Assembly (NCBI RefSeq): GCF_001651865.1
Contig: NZ_LPUX01000050.1
Span: forward strand, 492 to 64,491
Direction of reading: 5' to 3'
DNA length: 64,000 nt
Source of the DNA: Sinorhizobium glycinis
GTDB taxonomy: Bacteria > Pseudomonadota > Alphaproteobacteria > Rhizobiales > Rhizobiaceae
Positions 15,574 through 24,667 of this stretch are shown one piece after another; positions within the stretch are counted from its first letter, which is position 1, and every line of letters begins with the position of its first letter. The notes beneath the pieces are model-generated. The model was not told where the DNA came from, made no database searches, and worked only from the letters and a program-made list of their open reading frames with translations. The position numbers were made by a program, and so were the translations under genes.

Positions 15574-16796
15574 TGCTGCAATCCTTCGTCGCGCTTCCGA
15601 CCGATCTTTTCCCATAGGCTATCCTTGATCGAGCGCAGAGCGCTGCCTGGATGAATCCCCTCGCGCATCAGGAGGCCGCGCAGCGGACCGGCAGAGGAGA
15701 TGAACTGCAGGCCCATGGCCCGTAGTGCCTGGATGGGCAAGAAATCCGAGAGCAGCGACCGATTGAGCAGGTCGACGCTTGCCGTCCGGCTGACGATATC
15801 CATCCGGCGGCGGCCGTCGAATCGGTCTCCTATATCTGCTGCCAGCTGTCCGCCGGTCGGCCGGCCGATCAGGTCGACAAGCGTCATCACGTCACGGAGG
15901 CTGAGATTGAGCCCCTGCGCGCCAATCGGCGGGAAGGCATGCGCCGCTTCGCCGACCAGCGCGGCGCGTCCCTTGCCGAAGCGCCGGGCGGTCATGCCGG
16001 AGAGCGGAAAAGATTGCGGCGTCCCTTCGGCGCTCACCTTGCCGAGAATGGACTGCATCCGGTCCTCGATGGTGCGCGACAGAACGTCCGTCGGAAGCTT
16101 CAGCGTTGCCTCCGCGTCGCGCGGCTTTTGGACCCACACGAGGCTCGAGCGGTTGCCCGGCAGGGGCACCTGGGTGAACGGTCCGCTTTCCGTGTGGAAC
16201 TCGGTCGAAACCTCCTGATGCGAAAGTTCGTGGCCGAAGTTCAGGACGACCGCCGTTTGCGGATAGGACCAGGTGAAAGCCTCGATCCCCGCGGCCTCGC
16301 GAACCGCAGAGCGGCGGCCGTCGGCGCCGACAATGAGATCCGCGGTGATCGTTCGCCCGTCCTCGAGGCCCACCCGCGCTTCGATTTCGCCGATGTCGAA
16401 GGTCATGGCCGGGGCGGCGATCCGCTCGAGCGCCGTCAGGCCTTCTTCGCGCTTTTCCAGGATTTCGAGGAAGGGTGCATTGGGGATGTTGTAGCCGAAG
16501 GCCTTGAGGCCCACCTCGGCGGCACGGAAATTGACGGGAGGCGCCCGCAAGAGCCGCTTGGTACCATCGATGATGTGAATGGCGACGAGCGGCGCCGTCA
16601 GAGGCTCGATCTCGTCCCAGAGACCGAGCCCCTTGAGGTACTCGATCGATTGGTCCATGAGGGCCGTGGTGCGCCCGTCGGCGACGGCCGGCCTCGGCCC
16701 GATGAGCGCGACGCGATGGCCGTCGCGGGCAAGCGCGATCGCCGCCAGCGAGCCGGCAAGTCCGGCGCCGATGATGGCAATGTCATAATGTTGCAT
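15570..16796 (-). CDS. UbiH/UbiF-family FAD monooxygenase (ubiquinone ring hydroxylase)
   Basis: The product (408 aa) has the three fingerprints of class A flavin monooxygenases: an N-terminal GAGLAGS dinucleotide fold, the DLIVGADGRRSAVR (DG) motif near residue 155, and GEAAHAFPPIGAQGLNLSLRD (GD motif) near residue 280. UbiH/UbiL-type enzymes hydroxylate the aromatic ring of ubiquinone precursors at the membrane. Which ring position this one uses cannot be told; alphaproteobacteria use few, broad-specificity hydroxylases. The gene is monocistronic and its stop codon is donated by the flanking repeat. Confidence 0.88.
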   Translation of the reverse strand: MQHYDIAIIGAGLAGSLAAIALARDGHRVALIGPRPAVADGRTTALMDQSIEYLKGLGLWDEIEPLTAPLVAIHIIDGTKRLLRAPPVNFRAAEVGLKAFGYNIPNAPFLEILEKREEGLTALERIAAPAMTFDIGEIEARVGLEDGRTITADLIVGADGRRSAVREAAGIEAFTWSYPQTAVVLNFGHELSHQEVSTEFHTESGPFTQVPLPGNRSSLVWVQKPRDAEATLKLPTDVLSRTIEDRMQSILGKVSAEGTPQSFPLSGMTARRFGKGRAALVGEAAHAFPPIGAQGLNLSLRDVMTLVDLIGRPTGGQLAADIGDRFDGRRRMDIVSRTASVDLLNRSLLSDFLPIQALRAMGLQFISSAGPLRGLLMREGIHPGSALRSIKDSLWEKIGRKRDEGLQH

Positions 16797-16860
16797 GGCC
16801 GGTGCTTCCCGAGCGTTTGTCCGTCTCTAAGTCAATGTCTTGGTTTCGTTGTACCCGCTT

Positions 16861-16882
16861 AGCCCATTGAAATAAATGGGCT
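16861..16882. other. Hairpin upstream of the UbiH-family gene
   Basis: AGCCCATT-gaaata-AATGGGCT is a perfect 8-bp stem in the 274-bp divergent region between the UbiH-family gene and pcs. It sits 65 bp before the UbiH-family ATG, so it could be a 5' leader structure or operator. No other structure was seen in this spacer. Confidence 0.35.
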
Positions 16883-17070
16883 GAAACAGCGGAGGCGGGA
16901 TCGGAGCGTGTCCACAGGACAATTGCGCTTGAAGGTTGACGCAAGTGAATTTTGCTGGCGATGCCTCGCAAAGGGTGCATATTAACCGCCGAAGTGCCGT
17001 CAATCGCGGGTCAGCGGCGGTCTGGCGATGGCGCGAAAAGACGAAACGAAGGGATAGGCGGCATTCGCAG

Positions 17071-17796
17071 ATGAAATTCTTCAACTACAGACGCGTGCCC
17101 TACGCCGAAATCCGCGCCTTTTCCGTGCACATGCTAACGGCATCCGGCTCGTTCCTGGCCTTTCTCGGCGTGGTGGCGGCGGCCGAGAATCGTTTTGTCG
17201 ACATGTTCTGGTGGCTGGGACTGGCGCTGCTCGTCGACGGTATCGACGGCCCGATCGCGCGCAAGGTGCAGGTCAAGGAAGTCCTGCCGAACTGGTCTGG
17301 CGATACGCTCGACAACGTCATCGACTATGTGACCTACGTGCTCTTACCGGCATTCGCGCTCTACCAGAGCGGCATGATCGGGGAACCCTGGTCCTTCGTG
17401 GCGGCCGGCGCCATCGTGGTGTCGAGCGCCATCTACTATGCCGATATGGGGATGAAGACGGATGAGTATTTCTTCTCCGGATTCCCGGTCGTCTGGAACA
17501 TGATCGTTTTCACGCTCTTTGTCATCCAGGCGAGCGAAGTGACTGCATCGATTGCTGTTTTCCTTTCCGTCGTGCTGACCTTCCTGCCCATCAACTTCCT
17601 GCACCCGGTGCGCGTGAAAAGATTGAGGCCCCTCAATCTCGGCGTCTTCATGGTCTGGTCGGCGCTCGGCATGTATGCCTTGCTGCTGCATTTCGAGACG
17701 CCGCCGTGGGTGGTTGTCGGCGCGGTGGCGACGGGGATCTATCTCTACGTCATCGGTTTCGTTCTGCAGATTTTTCCCAATCTCGGGCGCGTCTAG
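17071..17796 (+). CDS. pcs: Phosphatidylcholine synthase Pcs
   Basis: From ATG 17071 the product is 241 aa, the size of the Sinorhizobium enzyme; the frame is open further upstream (to 16936) but that part lacks family similarity. It is a multi-pass membrane CDP-alcohol phosphotransferase: the active-site pattern DG-x-DG-x2-AR ... GD-x3-D-x3-D is seen as DGIDGPIARK and SGDTLDNVID. Pcs condenses CDP-diacylglycerol directly with choline, giving phosphatidylcholine, the route that lets rhizobia use host choline. The quinone oxidoreductase gene starts 9 bp after its stop, so they share a transcript. Confidence 0.95.
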   Translation: MKFFNYRRVPYAEIRAFSVHMLTASGSFLAFLGVVAAAENRFVDMFWWLGLALLVDGIDGPIARKVQVKEVLPNWSGDTLDNVIDYVTYVLLPAFALYQSGMIGEPWSFVAAGAIVVSSAIYYADMGMKTDEYFFSGFPVVWNMIVFTLFVIQASEVTASIAVFLSVVLTFLPINFLHPVRVKRLRPLNLGVFMVWSALGMYALLLHFETPPWVVVGAVATGIYLYVIGFVLQIFPNLGRV

Positions 17797-17805
17797 GAGT
17801 TGCTC

Positions 17806-18783
17806 ATGCCACAGGCGATCGTCGTTCGCGAACTCGGCGGACCGGAAGTTCTGAAGATGGAGGGCGTGACGCTCGCGGCACCCCGGCCCGGCGAAGTGCA
17901 GATCCGACAAGTCGCCATCGGCCTCAACTTCATCGACGTCTATTTCCGGACCGGGCTCTATAAATCGGCAACCGGTCTGCCCTTCGTCCCGGGCAAGGAG
18001 GGCGCCGGCATCGTGACCGCCGTCGGAGACGGGGTCAGCATGTTTTCCGTCGGGGACCGCGTCGCCTATGCTTCCGCCGACGGCGCCTATGCGAGCGAAC
18101 GCAATGTCGATGCCTCCCAGCTGGTCAAGGTTCCGGACGGGATCAGCCTCGAGACTGCGGCGGCGATGATGCTGAAGGGTATGACCGCGCAATATCTGCT
18201 CAATCAGACCTTCAAGGTCGGCCCCGAGACCACCTTGCTTTTTCACGCGGCCGCCGGCGGTGTCGGGCTGATCGCCGGGCAGTGGGCCAAGGCGCTTGGC
18301 GCCACGGTTATCGGCACGGCCGGATCGCAGGAGAAGGTCGATCTGGCGCTCGCCCATGGCTACGACCATGTCATCAACTACCGGACGGAGAACTTCGTCT
18401 CACGCGTGAGGGAATTGACCGGCGGACGGGGCGTCGACGTCGTCTATGACTCGGTCGGCCGCGATACCTATCCCGCCTCGCTCGACTGCCTGAAGGCGCG
18501 CGGCCTCTGGGTCAGTTTCGGCAATTCTTCCGGACCGGTGGATGCGTTCAATATCGGCATCCTGGCGCAGAAAGGGGCGCTCTACGCGACCCGCCCGACG
18601 CTCTTCACCTATGTCGCGACGCGGCCGGCGCTGGAGGCATGTGCAAATTCCCTGTTTGATGTTGTGCAAAGCAACAAAGTGCGTATCAATATCAATCAGA
18701 CCTATCCGCTCGCCGAGGCTGGCCGAGCGCATACGGATCTCGAAACAAGAAAAACGAGCGGAACGACTTTGTTGATTCCCTGA
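17806..18783 (+). CDS. qor: Quinone oxidoreductase, zinc-free MDR family
   Basis: ATG 17806 has AGGAG six nucleotides upstream, which decides against TTG 17800. The product (325 aa) is a medium-chain dehydrogenase/reductase without zinc-binding cysteines. It has an N-terminal GroES-like part (GLNFIDVYFRTGLY, PFVPGKEGAGIV) and an NADPH-binding Rossmann domain with HAAAGGVGLIAGQWAK. NADPH-dependent one-electron reduction of quinones is the family activity. It follows pcs closely; a functional link is not evident. Confidence 0.9.
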   Translation: MPQAIVVRELGGPEVLKMEGVTLAAPRPGEVQIRQVAIGLNFIDVYFRTGLYKSATGLPFVPGKEGAGIVTAVGDGVSMFSVGDRVAYASADGAYASERNVDASQLVKVPDGISLETAAAMMLKGMTAQYLLNQTFKVGPETTLLFHAAAGGVGLIAGQWAKALGATVIGTAGSQEKVDLALAHGYDHVINYRTENFVSRVRELTGGRGVDVVYDSVGRDTYPASLDCLKARGLWVSFGNSSGPVDAFNIGILAQKGALYATRPTLFTYVATRPALEACANSLFDVVQSNKVRININQTYPLAEAGRAHTDLETRKTSGTTLLIP

Positions 18784-18832
18784 CCGGGTTCCATAGGCGG
18801 CAGGGGTTCGAAAGAGGGGAAAAGAGGGCAGC

Positions 18833-20407
18833 GTGCCTGTTAAGGGACAAATTGCGAGCGGCCGGTTGCTGGCCGTGAGCAACCTGACGAAATTGTTCGG
18901 CTCGTTCGCGGCCTGCAATGCAATCAATCTGCAAATAGAATCGGGAGAAATTCACGCGCTCCTCGGCGAGAACGGGGCGGGGAAATCGACCCTGGTGAAG
19001 ATGCTGTTCGGCGTGCTCGCGCCGACCGCCGGTGAGATCTCGTGGATGGGCGACAATGTCCGGATCACCAGCCCCGGCGAGGCGCGCAAGCTCGGCATAG
19101 GCATGGTCTTCCAGCACTTCTCCCTGTTCGAGGCGTTGACCGTCGCCGAAAACATCGCGCTTTCGATGGACCGCAGCATTTCCCTCGCCCGTGTTGCCGA
19201 GGAGGCCTCGCGGCTGTCGCGCGTCTACGGCCTGCCGCTGGATCCGAACGCGCATGTCGCCGATCTTTCCGTCGGTGAACGGCAGCGCATCGAGATCGTG
19301 CGCGCGCTTCTTCAAAATCCGCAGCTGATCATCCTCGACGAGCCGACCTCGGTATTGACCCCACAGGAGGCCGACAGGCTGTTCGAAACGCTGCTGAAAC
19401 TGAAGGCGGAGGGACGCTCCGTCCTCTATATCAGCCACCGGCTCGAGGAGGTGCAGCGCCTGTGCGACCGCGCCACGGTGTTGAGGCATGGCAAGGTCAC
19501 AGGCGCCTGCGACCCGCGCGCCGAGACGCCGGCTTCGCTGGCGCGCATGATGGTCGGCAACGACGTGGCAGTGGTGACGCCCGAGGGCACGAACACCAAA
19601 GGCGACGTGCAACTCGAGGCCCGCCATCTTTCCGTAGCGGCGCGCACGCCTTTCGCGGTTTCGCTGAAGGACGTCTCCCTCAAGGTGAGGGCCGGCGAGG
19701 TGCTGGCGATCGCGGGTGTTGCCGGCAACGGCCAGAGCGAGCTTTTCGACGCTCTCTCGGGCGAGTATCCGGTATCCGACGACAATGCCGTGCAAATCCG
19801 CCAGAAGCCGGTCGGAACGAGAAACATCAATGCACGACGTCTGATGGGGGCTGGCTTCGTGCCGGAGGAGCGGCATGGGCATGCGGCGGTCTCTTCCCTC
19901 TCCCTTTCCGACAATCTGGTCCTGGCGCGCAATCAGTCGGACCGGCGCGTCTTTCTCGGCGGCGGTTTCTTGAAGATCATCCGTCAGGGCGCGATCAAGG
20001 CCGCGGCAAAACGAATTTCCGAGGCGATGGACGTGCGCAAGAGCGGCGAGGACCCGCCGGCCGGTTCGCTTTCGGGCGGCAACCTGCAGAAGTTCATCGT
20101 CGGCCGGGAACTCGACCGGCAGCCGGCCGTGCTCGTCGTCAACCAGCCCACCTGGGGCGTCGACGCGGGGGCGGCGAGCCGCATCCGCCAGGCGCTCGTC
20201 GATCTCGCCAAGGCGGGCTCTGCCGTCCTGGTGATCAGCCAGGACCTCGACGAGATATTCGAGGTGGCGACCGAAATCGCGGTGATCAGCGAGGGCCGGC
20301 TTTCCGATCCCTATCCGGCCCGCGAACTCTCGCGCGAGAAGATCGGCCTGCTGATGGGCGGCATGCATGGCAAGACCGAAGGCGCGGGAGCGGAACATGC
20401 GCATTGA
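18833..20407 (+). CDS. ABC importer ATP-binding protein, duplicated (nucleoside/BMP type)
   Basis: The product (524 aa, GTG start) has two fused ATPase domains. The first (about 15-235) has Walker A GENGAGKST, signature LSVGERQR and Walker B LIILDEPTS. The second (about 255-505) has a degenerate Walker A (GVAGNGQSE), signature LSGGNLQK and VLVVNQPTWGVD, as in sugar and purine-nucleoside importers (RbsA/NupA/YufO group). The following two permeases and BMP-type binding protein identify the system as a nucleoside or related uptake transporter. It overlaps the next gene by 11 nt, so translation is coupled. Confidence 0.92.
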   Translation: MPVKGQIASGRLLAVSNLTKLFGSFAACNAINLQIESGEIHALLGENGAGKSTLVKMLFGVLAPTAGEISWMGDNVRITSPGEARKLGIGMVFQHFSLFEALTVAENIALSMDRSISLARVAEEASRLSRVYGLPLDPNAHVADLSVGERQRIEIVRALLQNPQLIILDEPTSVLTPQEADRLFETLLKLKAEGRSVLYISHRLEEVQRLCDRATVLRHGKVTGACDPRAETPASLARMMVGNDVAVVTPEGTNTKGDVQLEARHLSVAARTPFAVSLKDVSLKVRAGEVLAIAGVAGNGQSELFDALSGEYPVSDDNAVQIRQKPVGTRNINARRLMGAGFVPEERHGHAAVSSLSLSDNLVLARNQSDRRVFLGGGFLKIIRQGAIKAAAKRISEAMDVRKSGEDPPAGSLSGGNLQKFIVGRELDRQPAVLVVNQPTWGVDAGAASRIRQALVDLAKAGSAVLVISQDLDEIFEVATEIAVISEGRLSDPYPARELSREKIGLLMGGMHGKTEGAGAEHAH

Positions 20408-21491
20408 GCTCGAAAAGCGCGCCAAGGTCTCGGCGCTGTTTTCCATCCTGTCACCGTTCATCGCCTTCGCGCTGACGATCGTCTTCGGCGGCATCATGTT
20501 CGCGCTGCTCGGCAAGAACCCGGTGGCGGCGCTCTACAGCTTCTTCGTGGAGCCGCTGAGCGAGGTCTGGTCGCTGCACGAGCTGGCGATCAAGGCCGCG
20601 CCGCTGATCCTGATCGGCGTCGGGCTCTCCGTCTGCTTCCGCTCCAACAACTGGAACATCGGTGCGGAAGGCCAGTTCATCATGGGAGCGATCGCCGGCT
20701 CCATCCTGCCGGTCGTTTTCTACGACTGGCAGTCGCCGCTCGTACTGCCGCTGATGCTGGTGCTCGGCATGATCGGTGGTGCGCTGTTCGCGGCGATCCC
20801 GGCCTTCCTGAAGGCTCATATGAACACCAACGAGATCCTGACGAGCCTGATGCTGGTCTATGTCGCCCAGCTCTTTCTCGACTGGCTGGTGCGCGGCCCC
20901 TGGCGCAACCCGCAGGGGATGAACTTTCCGGAAACCCGGACCTTTGGGGCGGATGCGATTCTTCCCGAAATGATCGCCTCCGGGCGCACCCACTGGGGAT
21001 TTGCCTTCGCGATCATTGCGGCGCTCGCGGTCTGGTTCATGATGCGCTACACGCTGCGGGGCTTCGAGATCACCGTCCTCGGCCAGTCCGAGCGGGCAGG
21101 GCGCTTCGCCGGGTTCTCGTCGCGCAAGATGATCTGGTTCTCGATGCTGTTTTCCGGCGCTCTTGCCGGGCTTGCCGGCATTTCGGAGGTCAGCGGCGCG
21201 ATCCAGCAGCTCAGGCCGGTCATCTCACCCGGCTACGGTTTCACGGCGATCATCGTCGCTTTCCTCGGCCGCCTCAATCCGCTCGGCATCATCGCCGCCG
21301 GCCTCGTCCTGGCGCTCACCTATCTCGGCGGCGAGGCGGCGCAGCTTTCGATCGGCGTCTCCGACAAGGTGACGCGCGTCTTCCAGGGGCTGCTGTTGTT
21401 CTTCGTGCTGTCCTGCGACACGCTCATTCACTACCGCATCCGGCTTGTGAGAGAGAGGTTCGCGGCGCTCAAGGCGGATGAGGCGCACTGA
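20397..21491 (+). CDS. ABC importer permease, nucleoside type (first subunit)
   Basis: From ATG 20397 the product is 364 aa with about nine membrane segments of the branched-chain amino acid/sugar permease fold (BPD_transp_2). FRSNNWNIGAEGQFIMGA is the conserved cytoplasmic/EAA-like region and HMNTNEILTSLMLVYVA is typical of the larger permease of BMP-linked systems. Its start lies within the ATPase gene and its TGA overlaps the next ATG (TGATG, 21489-21493), a tightly coupled operon. Confidence 0.9.
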   Translation: MRIELEKRAKVSALFSILSPFIAFALTIVFGGIMFALLGKNPVAALYSFFVEPLSEVWSLHELAIKAAPLILIGVGLSVCFRSNNWNIGAEGQFIMGAIAGSILPVVFYDWQSPLVLPLMLVLGMIGGALFAAIPAFLKAHMNTNEILTSLMLVYVAQLFLDWLVRGPWRNPQGMNFPETRTFGADAILPEMIASGRTHWGFAFAIIAALAVWFMMRYTLRGFEITVLGQSERAGRFAGFSSRKMIWFSMLFSGALAGLAGISEVSGAIQQLRPVISPGYGFTAIIVAFLGRLNPLGIIAAGLVLALTYLGGEAAQLSIGVSDKVTRVFQGLLLFFVLSCDTLIHYRIRLVRERFAALKADEAH

Positions 21492-22411
21492 TGGGTATCG
21501 TCGAAGCAATCCTCCTGAGTGTCATCACGGCCGCGACACCCCTCGTCCTTGCCGCAGCCGGCGAGCTTGTCGCCGAGCGGTCCGGCGTGCTCAATCTCGG
21601 CGTCGAGGGCATGATGATCATGGGGGCGGTCTGTGCTTTCGCCGCCACGCAGCTCAGCGGCTCGCCCTATATCGGCGTGCTCGCCGGTGTCGCTGCCGGC
21701 GCGTTGTCCTCGCTGCTGTTCGGTTTCCTGACGCTGACGCTCGTCGCCAATCAGGTGGCGACCGGCCTCGCCCTGACGCTGCTCGGCCTTGGCGTGTCCG
21801 GCATGCTGGGCGAGAGTTTCCTGGGCATGCAGGGCATCAAGCTGCAACCGATCGCCATACCGGTGCTGTCGCAGATTCCATTTCTCGGCCCATTGCTCTT
21901 CCGGCAGGACGCAATCTTCTATCTCTCGATGGCGATTGTCGCGGGCATCCACTGGTTCCTCTTCAGGACGCGGTCAGGGCTGAAGCTACGCGCGGTGGGC
22001 GACAGCCACGGCTCCGCGCATGCCTTGGGTGTCGACGTCATCCGAACCCGCTACATGGCGGTGCTTTTCGGCGGGGCCTGCGCAGGGCTTGCCGGTGCGC
22101 AATTGTCGCTCGTCTATACGCCGCAATGGGTCGAGAACATGTCGGCGGGTCGCGGCTGGATCGCGCTTGCCCTCGTGGTTTTCGCCTCCTGGCGGCCCTG
22201 GCGGGTGGTTGCCGGCGGCTATTTGTTCGGCGCCGTGTCGATCAGCCAGCTTCATGCCCAGGCCTTCGGCATCGGCATTCCGTCGCAGTTTCTTTCCTCA
22301 CTTCCCTATGTGGCGACAATTGTCGTACTCATTCTCATATCCCACAACCGGCGGATGACCCTGATCAATACGCCGGCATCGCTCGGCAAGCCGTTTGTGC
22401 CGGACCGGTGA
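21491..22411 (+). CDS. ABC importer permease, nucleoside type (second subunit)
   Basis: The product (306 aa) has eight to nine membrane segments and the conserved ERSGVLNLGVEGMMIMGA motif of the smaller permease in the same family, followed by GLALTLLGLGVSGMLG. It pairs with the preceding permease to form the channel. The solute-binding gene starts 44 nt after the stop with its own ribosome site, allowing higher expression of the binding protein. Confidence 0.9.
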   Translation: MGIVEAILLSVITAATPLVLAAAGELVAERSGVLNLGVEGMMIMGAVCAFAATQLSGSPYIGVLAGVAAGALSSLLFGFLTLTLVANQVATGLALTLLGLGVSGMLGESFLGMQGIKLQPIAIPVLSQIPFLGPLLFRQDAIFYLSMAIVAGIHWFLFRTRSGLKLRAVGDSHGSAHALGVDVIRTRYMAVLFGGACAGLAGAQLSLVYTPQWVENMSAGRGWIALALVVFASWRPWRVVAGGYLFGAVSISQLHAQAFGIGIPSQFLSSLPYVATIVVLILISHNRRMTLINTPASLGKPFVPDR

Positions 22412-22455
22412 ACAACAACAACCAGACGGAACTCTCAAACCGACAGAGGTCAAAA

Positions 22456-23526
22456 ATGAAAAAACTACTCCTCGCCCTCGCAACCACGACTGCGGTGCTC
22501 GGCTTTGCATCAGTCGCAAGCGCCCAGGAGAAGGCCAAGATCTGCTTCGTCTACGTGGGCTCGAAGACCGATGGCGGTTGGACGCAGGCCCACGACATCG
22601 GCCGCCAGCAGGTCGAAAAGGAACTGGGAGACAAGGTCGAGACGCAGTTCCTCGAAAACGTCCCGGAAGGCCCTGACGCGGAACGCGCAATCGAGCGCCT
22701 GGCGCGGTCCGGCTGCGGACTGATCTTCACCACGTCCTTCGGCTTCATGGACGCGACGATCAAGATTGCCCAGAAATTCCCGGACGTGAAGTTCGAGCAC
22801 GCGACCGGCTACAAGACCGCACCGAACGTTGCGACTTATAACAGCCGCTTCTATGAAGGTCGCTACATCCAGGGCCAGATCGCCGCCAAGATGTCGCAGA
22901 AGGGTGTTGCAGGCTACATCGCCTCCTTCCCGATTCCGGAAGTGGTGATGGGCATCAACTCCTTCGTCATCGGCGCCCGCTCGGTCAATCCGGAGTTCAA
23001 GATCAAGGTCGTATGGGCGAACACCTGGTTCGATCCGGGCAAGGAAGCGGATGCCGCCAAGGCGCTCATCGACCAGGGCGTCGACATCCTCACCCAGCAC
23101 ACCGACACGACCGCTCCGATGCAGGTCGCCGCCGAACGCGGCATCAAGGCCTTCGGCCAGGCCTCCGACATGATCGCAGCAGGCCCGCAGACACAGCTGA
23201 CGGCGATCGTCGATACCTGGGGCGCCTATTACGTCAAGCGCACCCAGGCCTTCCTCGATGGGAAGTGGGAGACGACGTCGAGCTGGGACGGCCTGAAGGA
23301 CGGCATCCTGACGATGGCGCCTTACACGAACATGCCCGATGACGTGAAGGCCATGGCCGAGGCGACGGAAGCCAAGATCAAGTCCGGCGAACTGAAGCCG
23401 TTCACCGGTCCGCTCAACAAGCAGGACGGCACGGCGTGGCTCAAGGAAGGCGAAAGCTCCGATGACGCTACGCTCCTCGGCATGAATTTCTATGTCGAGG
23501 GCGTCGACGACAAGCTGCCGCAATAA
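22456..23526 (+). CDS. BMP/PnrA-family periplasmic binding protein
   Basis: From ATG 22456 (AGAGGTC upstream) the product is 356 aa with a Sec signal peptide (MKKLLLALATTTAVLGF, cleavage after ASA near residue 23). There is no lipobox cysteine, so it is a soluble periplasmic protein as usual in Gram-negatives. The mature part has the BMP domain (SKTDGGWTQAHDIG, IFTTSFGFMDA, QGVDILTQHTDTTAP). Characterised relatives bind purine nucleosides; some rhizobial ones may bind other ligands. It is the last gene of the importer operon and a strong terminator follows. Confidence 0.92.
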   Translation: MKKLLLALATTTAVLGFASVASAQEKAKICFVYVGSKTDGGWTQAHDIGRQQVEKELGDKVETQFLENVPEGPDAERAIERLARSGCGLIFTTSFGFMDATIKIAQKFPDVKFEHATGYKTAPNVATYNSRFYEGRYIQGQIAAKMSQKGVAGYIASFPIPEVVMGINSFVIGARSVNPEFKIKVVWANTWFDPGKEADAAKALIDQGVDILTQHTDTTAPMQVAAERGIKAFGQASDMIAAGPQTQLTAIVDTWGAYYVKRTQAFLDGKWETTSSWDGLKDGILTMAPYTNMPDDVKAMAEATEAKIKSGELKPFTGPLNKQDGTAWLKEGESSDDATLLGMNFYVEGVDDKLPQ

Positions 23527-23561
23527 CTGCGGCAAGGGCATACGCCTTCGAGGTCACCTGC

Positions 23562-23594
23562 AAACCCCGCGCCAAGGCGCGGGGTTTGTTCTTT
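23562..23594 (+). terminator. Strong terminator of the nucleoside importer operon
   Basis: A perfect 12-bp stem (AAACCCCGCGCC / GGCGCGGGGTTT, 23562-23587) with an AA loop is followed by GTTCTTT, 36 nt after the BMP gene stop. Confidence 0.88.
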
Positions 23595-23654
23595 GCGGTG
23601 ACCAATCTGCGGCAGCGGATTGCGCCGGCGGCTCTTCGTCGGGCTTTCGGGAAT

Positions 23655-23679
23655 CGTATATTCGATCTACTGTTATACG
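23655..23679. promoter_or_regulatory. Inverted repeat upstream of the GntR-family gene
   Basis: CGTATA (23655-23660) and TATACG (23674-23679) form an inverted repeat with 13 bp between, about 90 bp before the regulator start and downstream of the operon terminator. It could be the regulator's own operator. This is position-based inference. Confidence 0.3.
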
Positions 23680-23767
23680 GACCTCTGCGCTCATAACGAG
23701 AAGCAGCGACGACACCAAAAAAACAGCGCCTGCCCGCAGCAAGGAGGGCACTCTTGGAGGGGACGGG

Positions 23768-24523
23768 TTGAACAAGAGCCTGCTTGATACGGTGATATCC
23801 AGAACGCCGAAGCGAACGAGCCATGCGCAGGTCGTGGATCAACTCGGCAAGGCGATCGTTTCGGGTGAATTTCCGGTCGGCAGCATCCTGCCCGGCGACC
23901 CTGAACTGGCACTTCGGTTCCGTGTGTCGCGCACCGTCTTGCGCGAAGCCATGAAAACGCTTGCGGCAAAGGGCATGGTTGTGCCTCGCGCCCGCATCGG
24001 GACGCGCGTGACGCCCAGGAAAGAGTGGAATCTCTTCGACGCCGATATCCTGACTTGGCATTTCGCATGCGGGGTGGATGAGGATTTCCTCTACCATCTG
24101 AGCGAGGTGCGGCTCGCGTTCGAGACGCATGCCGCTGCCTTGGCAGCGCGGAACGCGACCGATGCGGAAATCGCCACGATGATGCGGCTGGCGGTTGCCA
24201 TGGGTGACGCCAGCCACACTGCTGAAACGCTCGCCGTGGCCGATCTGAAGTTTCATCTCGCCGTTCTCGAGGCGTCCGGCAATCCGTTCCTCAGAACAGT
24301 CGGCGGCCTGATCGAGGCAGCCCTCGTCGGCGTGTTCAAATTGAGTTCGCCGACGGACGAGAAGGGCGGCATAGACGAGGTTGCCCGCAACCACATCCGT
24401 ATCGTCGAGGAGATCGGCAGAAGGGACGAGCTCGGAGCGCGGCAGGCGATGGAATACGTCATCACATACGGTCGCAATCGAATCCAGAAAGCCTTCAATC
24501 CGGACCAGAGCGCAAAAATCTGA
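23768..24523 (+). CDS. GntR-family regulator, FadR/FCD subfamily
   Basis: A TTG start at 23768 is chosen because GGAGGGGA lies 4-5 nt upstream and no ATG fits; the product is then 251 aa, normal for the family. The N-terminal winged helix (about 18-85; LGKAIVSGEFPVGSILPGDPELA, VSRTVLREAMKTLAAKGMV) is followed by an all-helical FCD ligand domain (about 95-235). That domain has the metal-binding Asp/His pattern (ADLKFHLAVLEASGN, RNHIRIVEEI). Such regulators sense small acids, often sugar acids. Its position after the ABC operon suggests, but does not show, that it controls it. Confidence 0.85.
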   Translation: MNKSLLDTVISRTPKRTSHAQVVDQLGKAIVSGEFPVGSILPGDPELALRFRVSRTVLREAMKTLAAKGMVVPRARIGTRVTPRKEWNLFDADILTWHFACGVDEDFLYHLSEVRLAFETHAAALAARNATDAEIATMMRLAVAMGDASHTAETLAVADLKFHLAVLEASGNPFLRTVGGLIEAALVGVFKLSSPTDEKGGIDEVARNHIRIVEEIGRRDELGARQAMEYVITYGRNRIQKAFNPDQSAKI

Positions 24524-24667
24524 GATGGACCGGCGGTGGTATACAACCGCCGCTATGCCCTCGGACGACACGGATCGCCAGACTGGCCTTGCCCGCGCAG
24601 TCGCCGTGGCCTATCTGAGAGCAGTCGTTCCTCATCTGACGACCCTTCTGAGCGGTGAACGGAGCCT

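Noticed and set aside
18692..20515. 607-codon minus-strand frame
   Set aside because: Shadow of the ABC ATPase gene in high-GC DNA; composition rich in R, A, D and H, no domain.
24530..24552. GGCGGT...ACCGCC hairpin after the GntR gene as a terminator
   Set aside because: Only six pairs and no T run follows on the plus strand; too weak to call.
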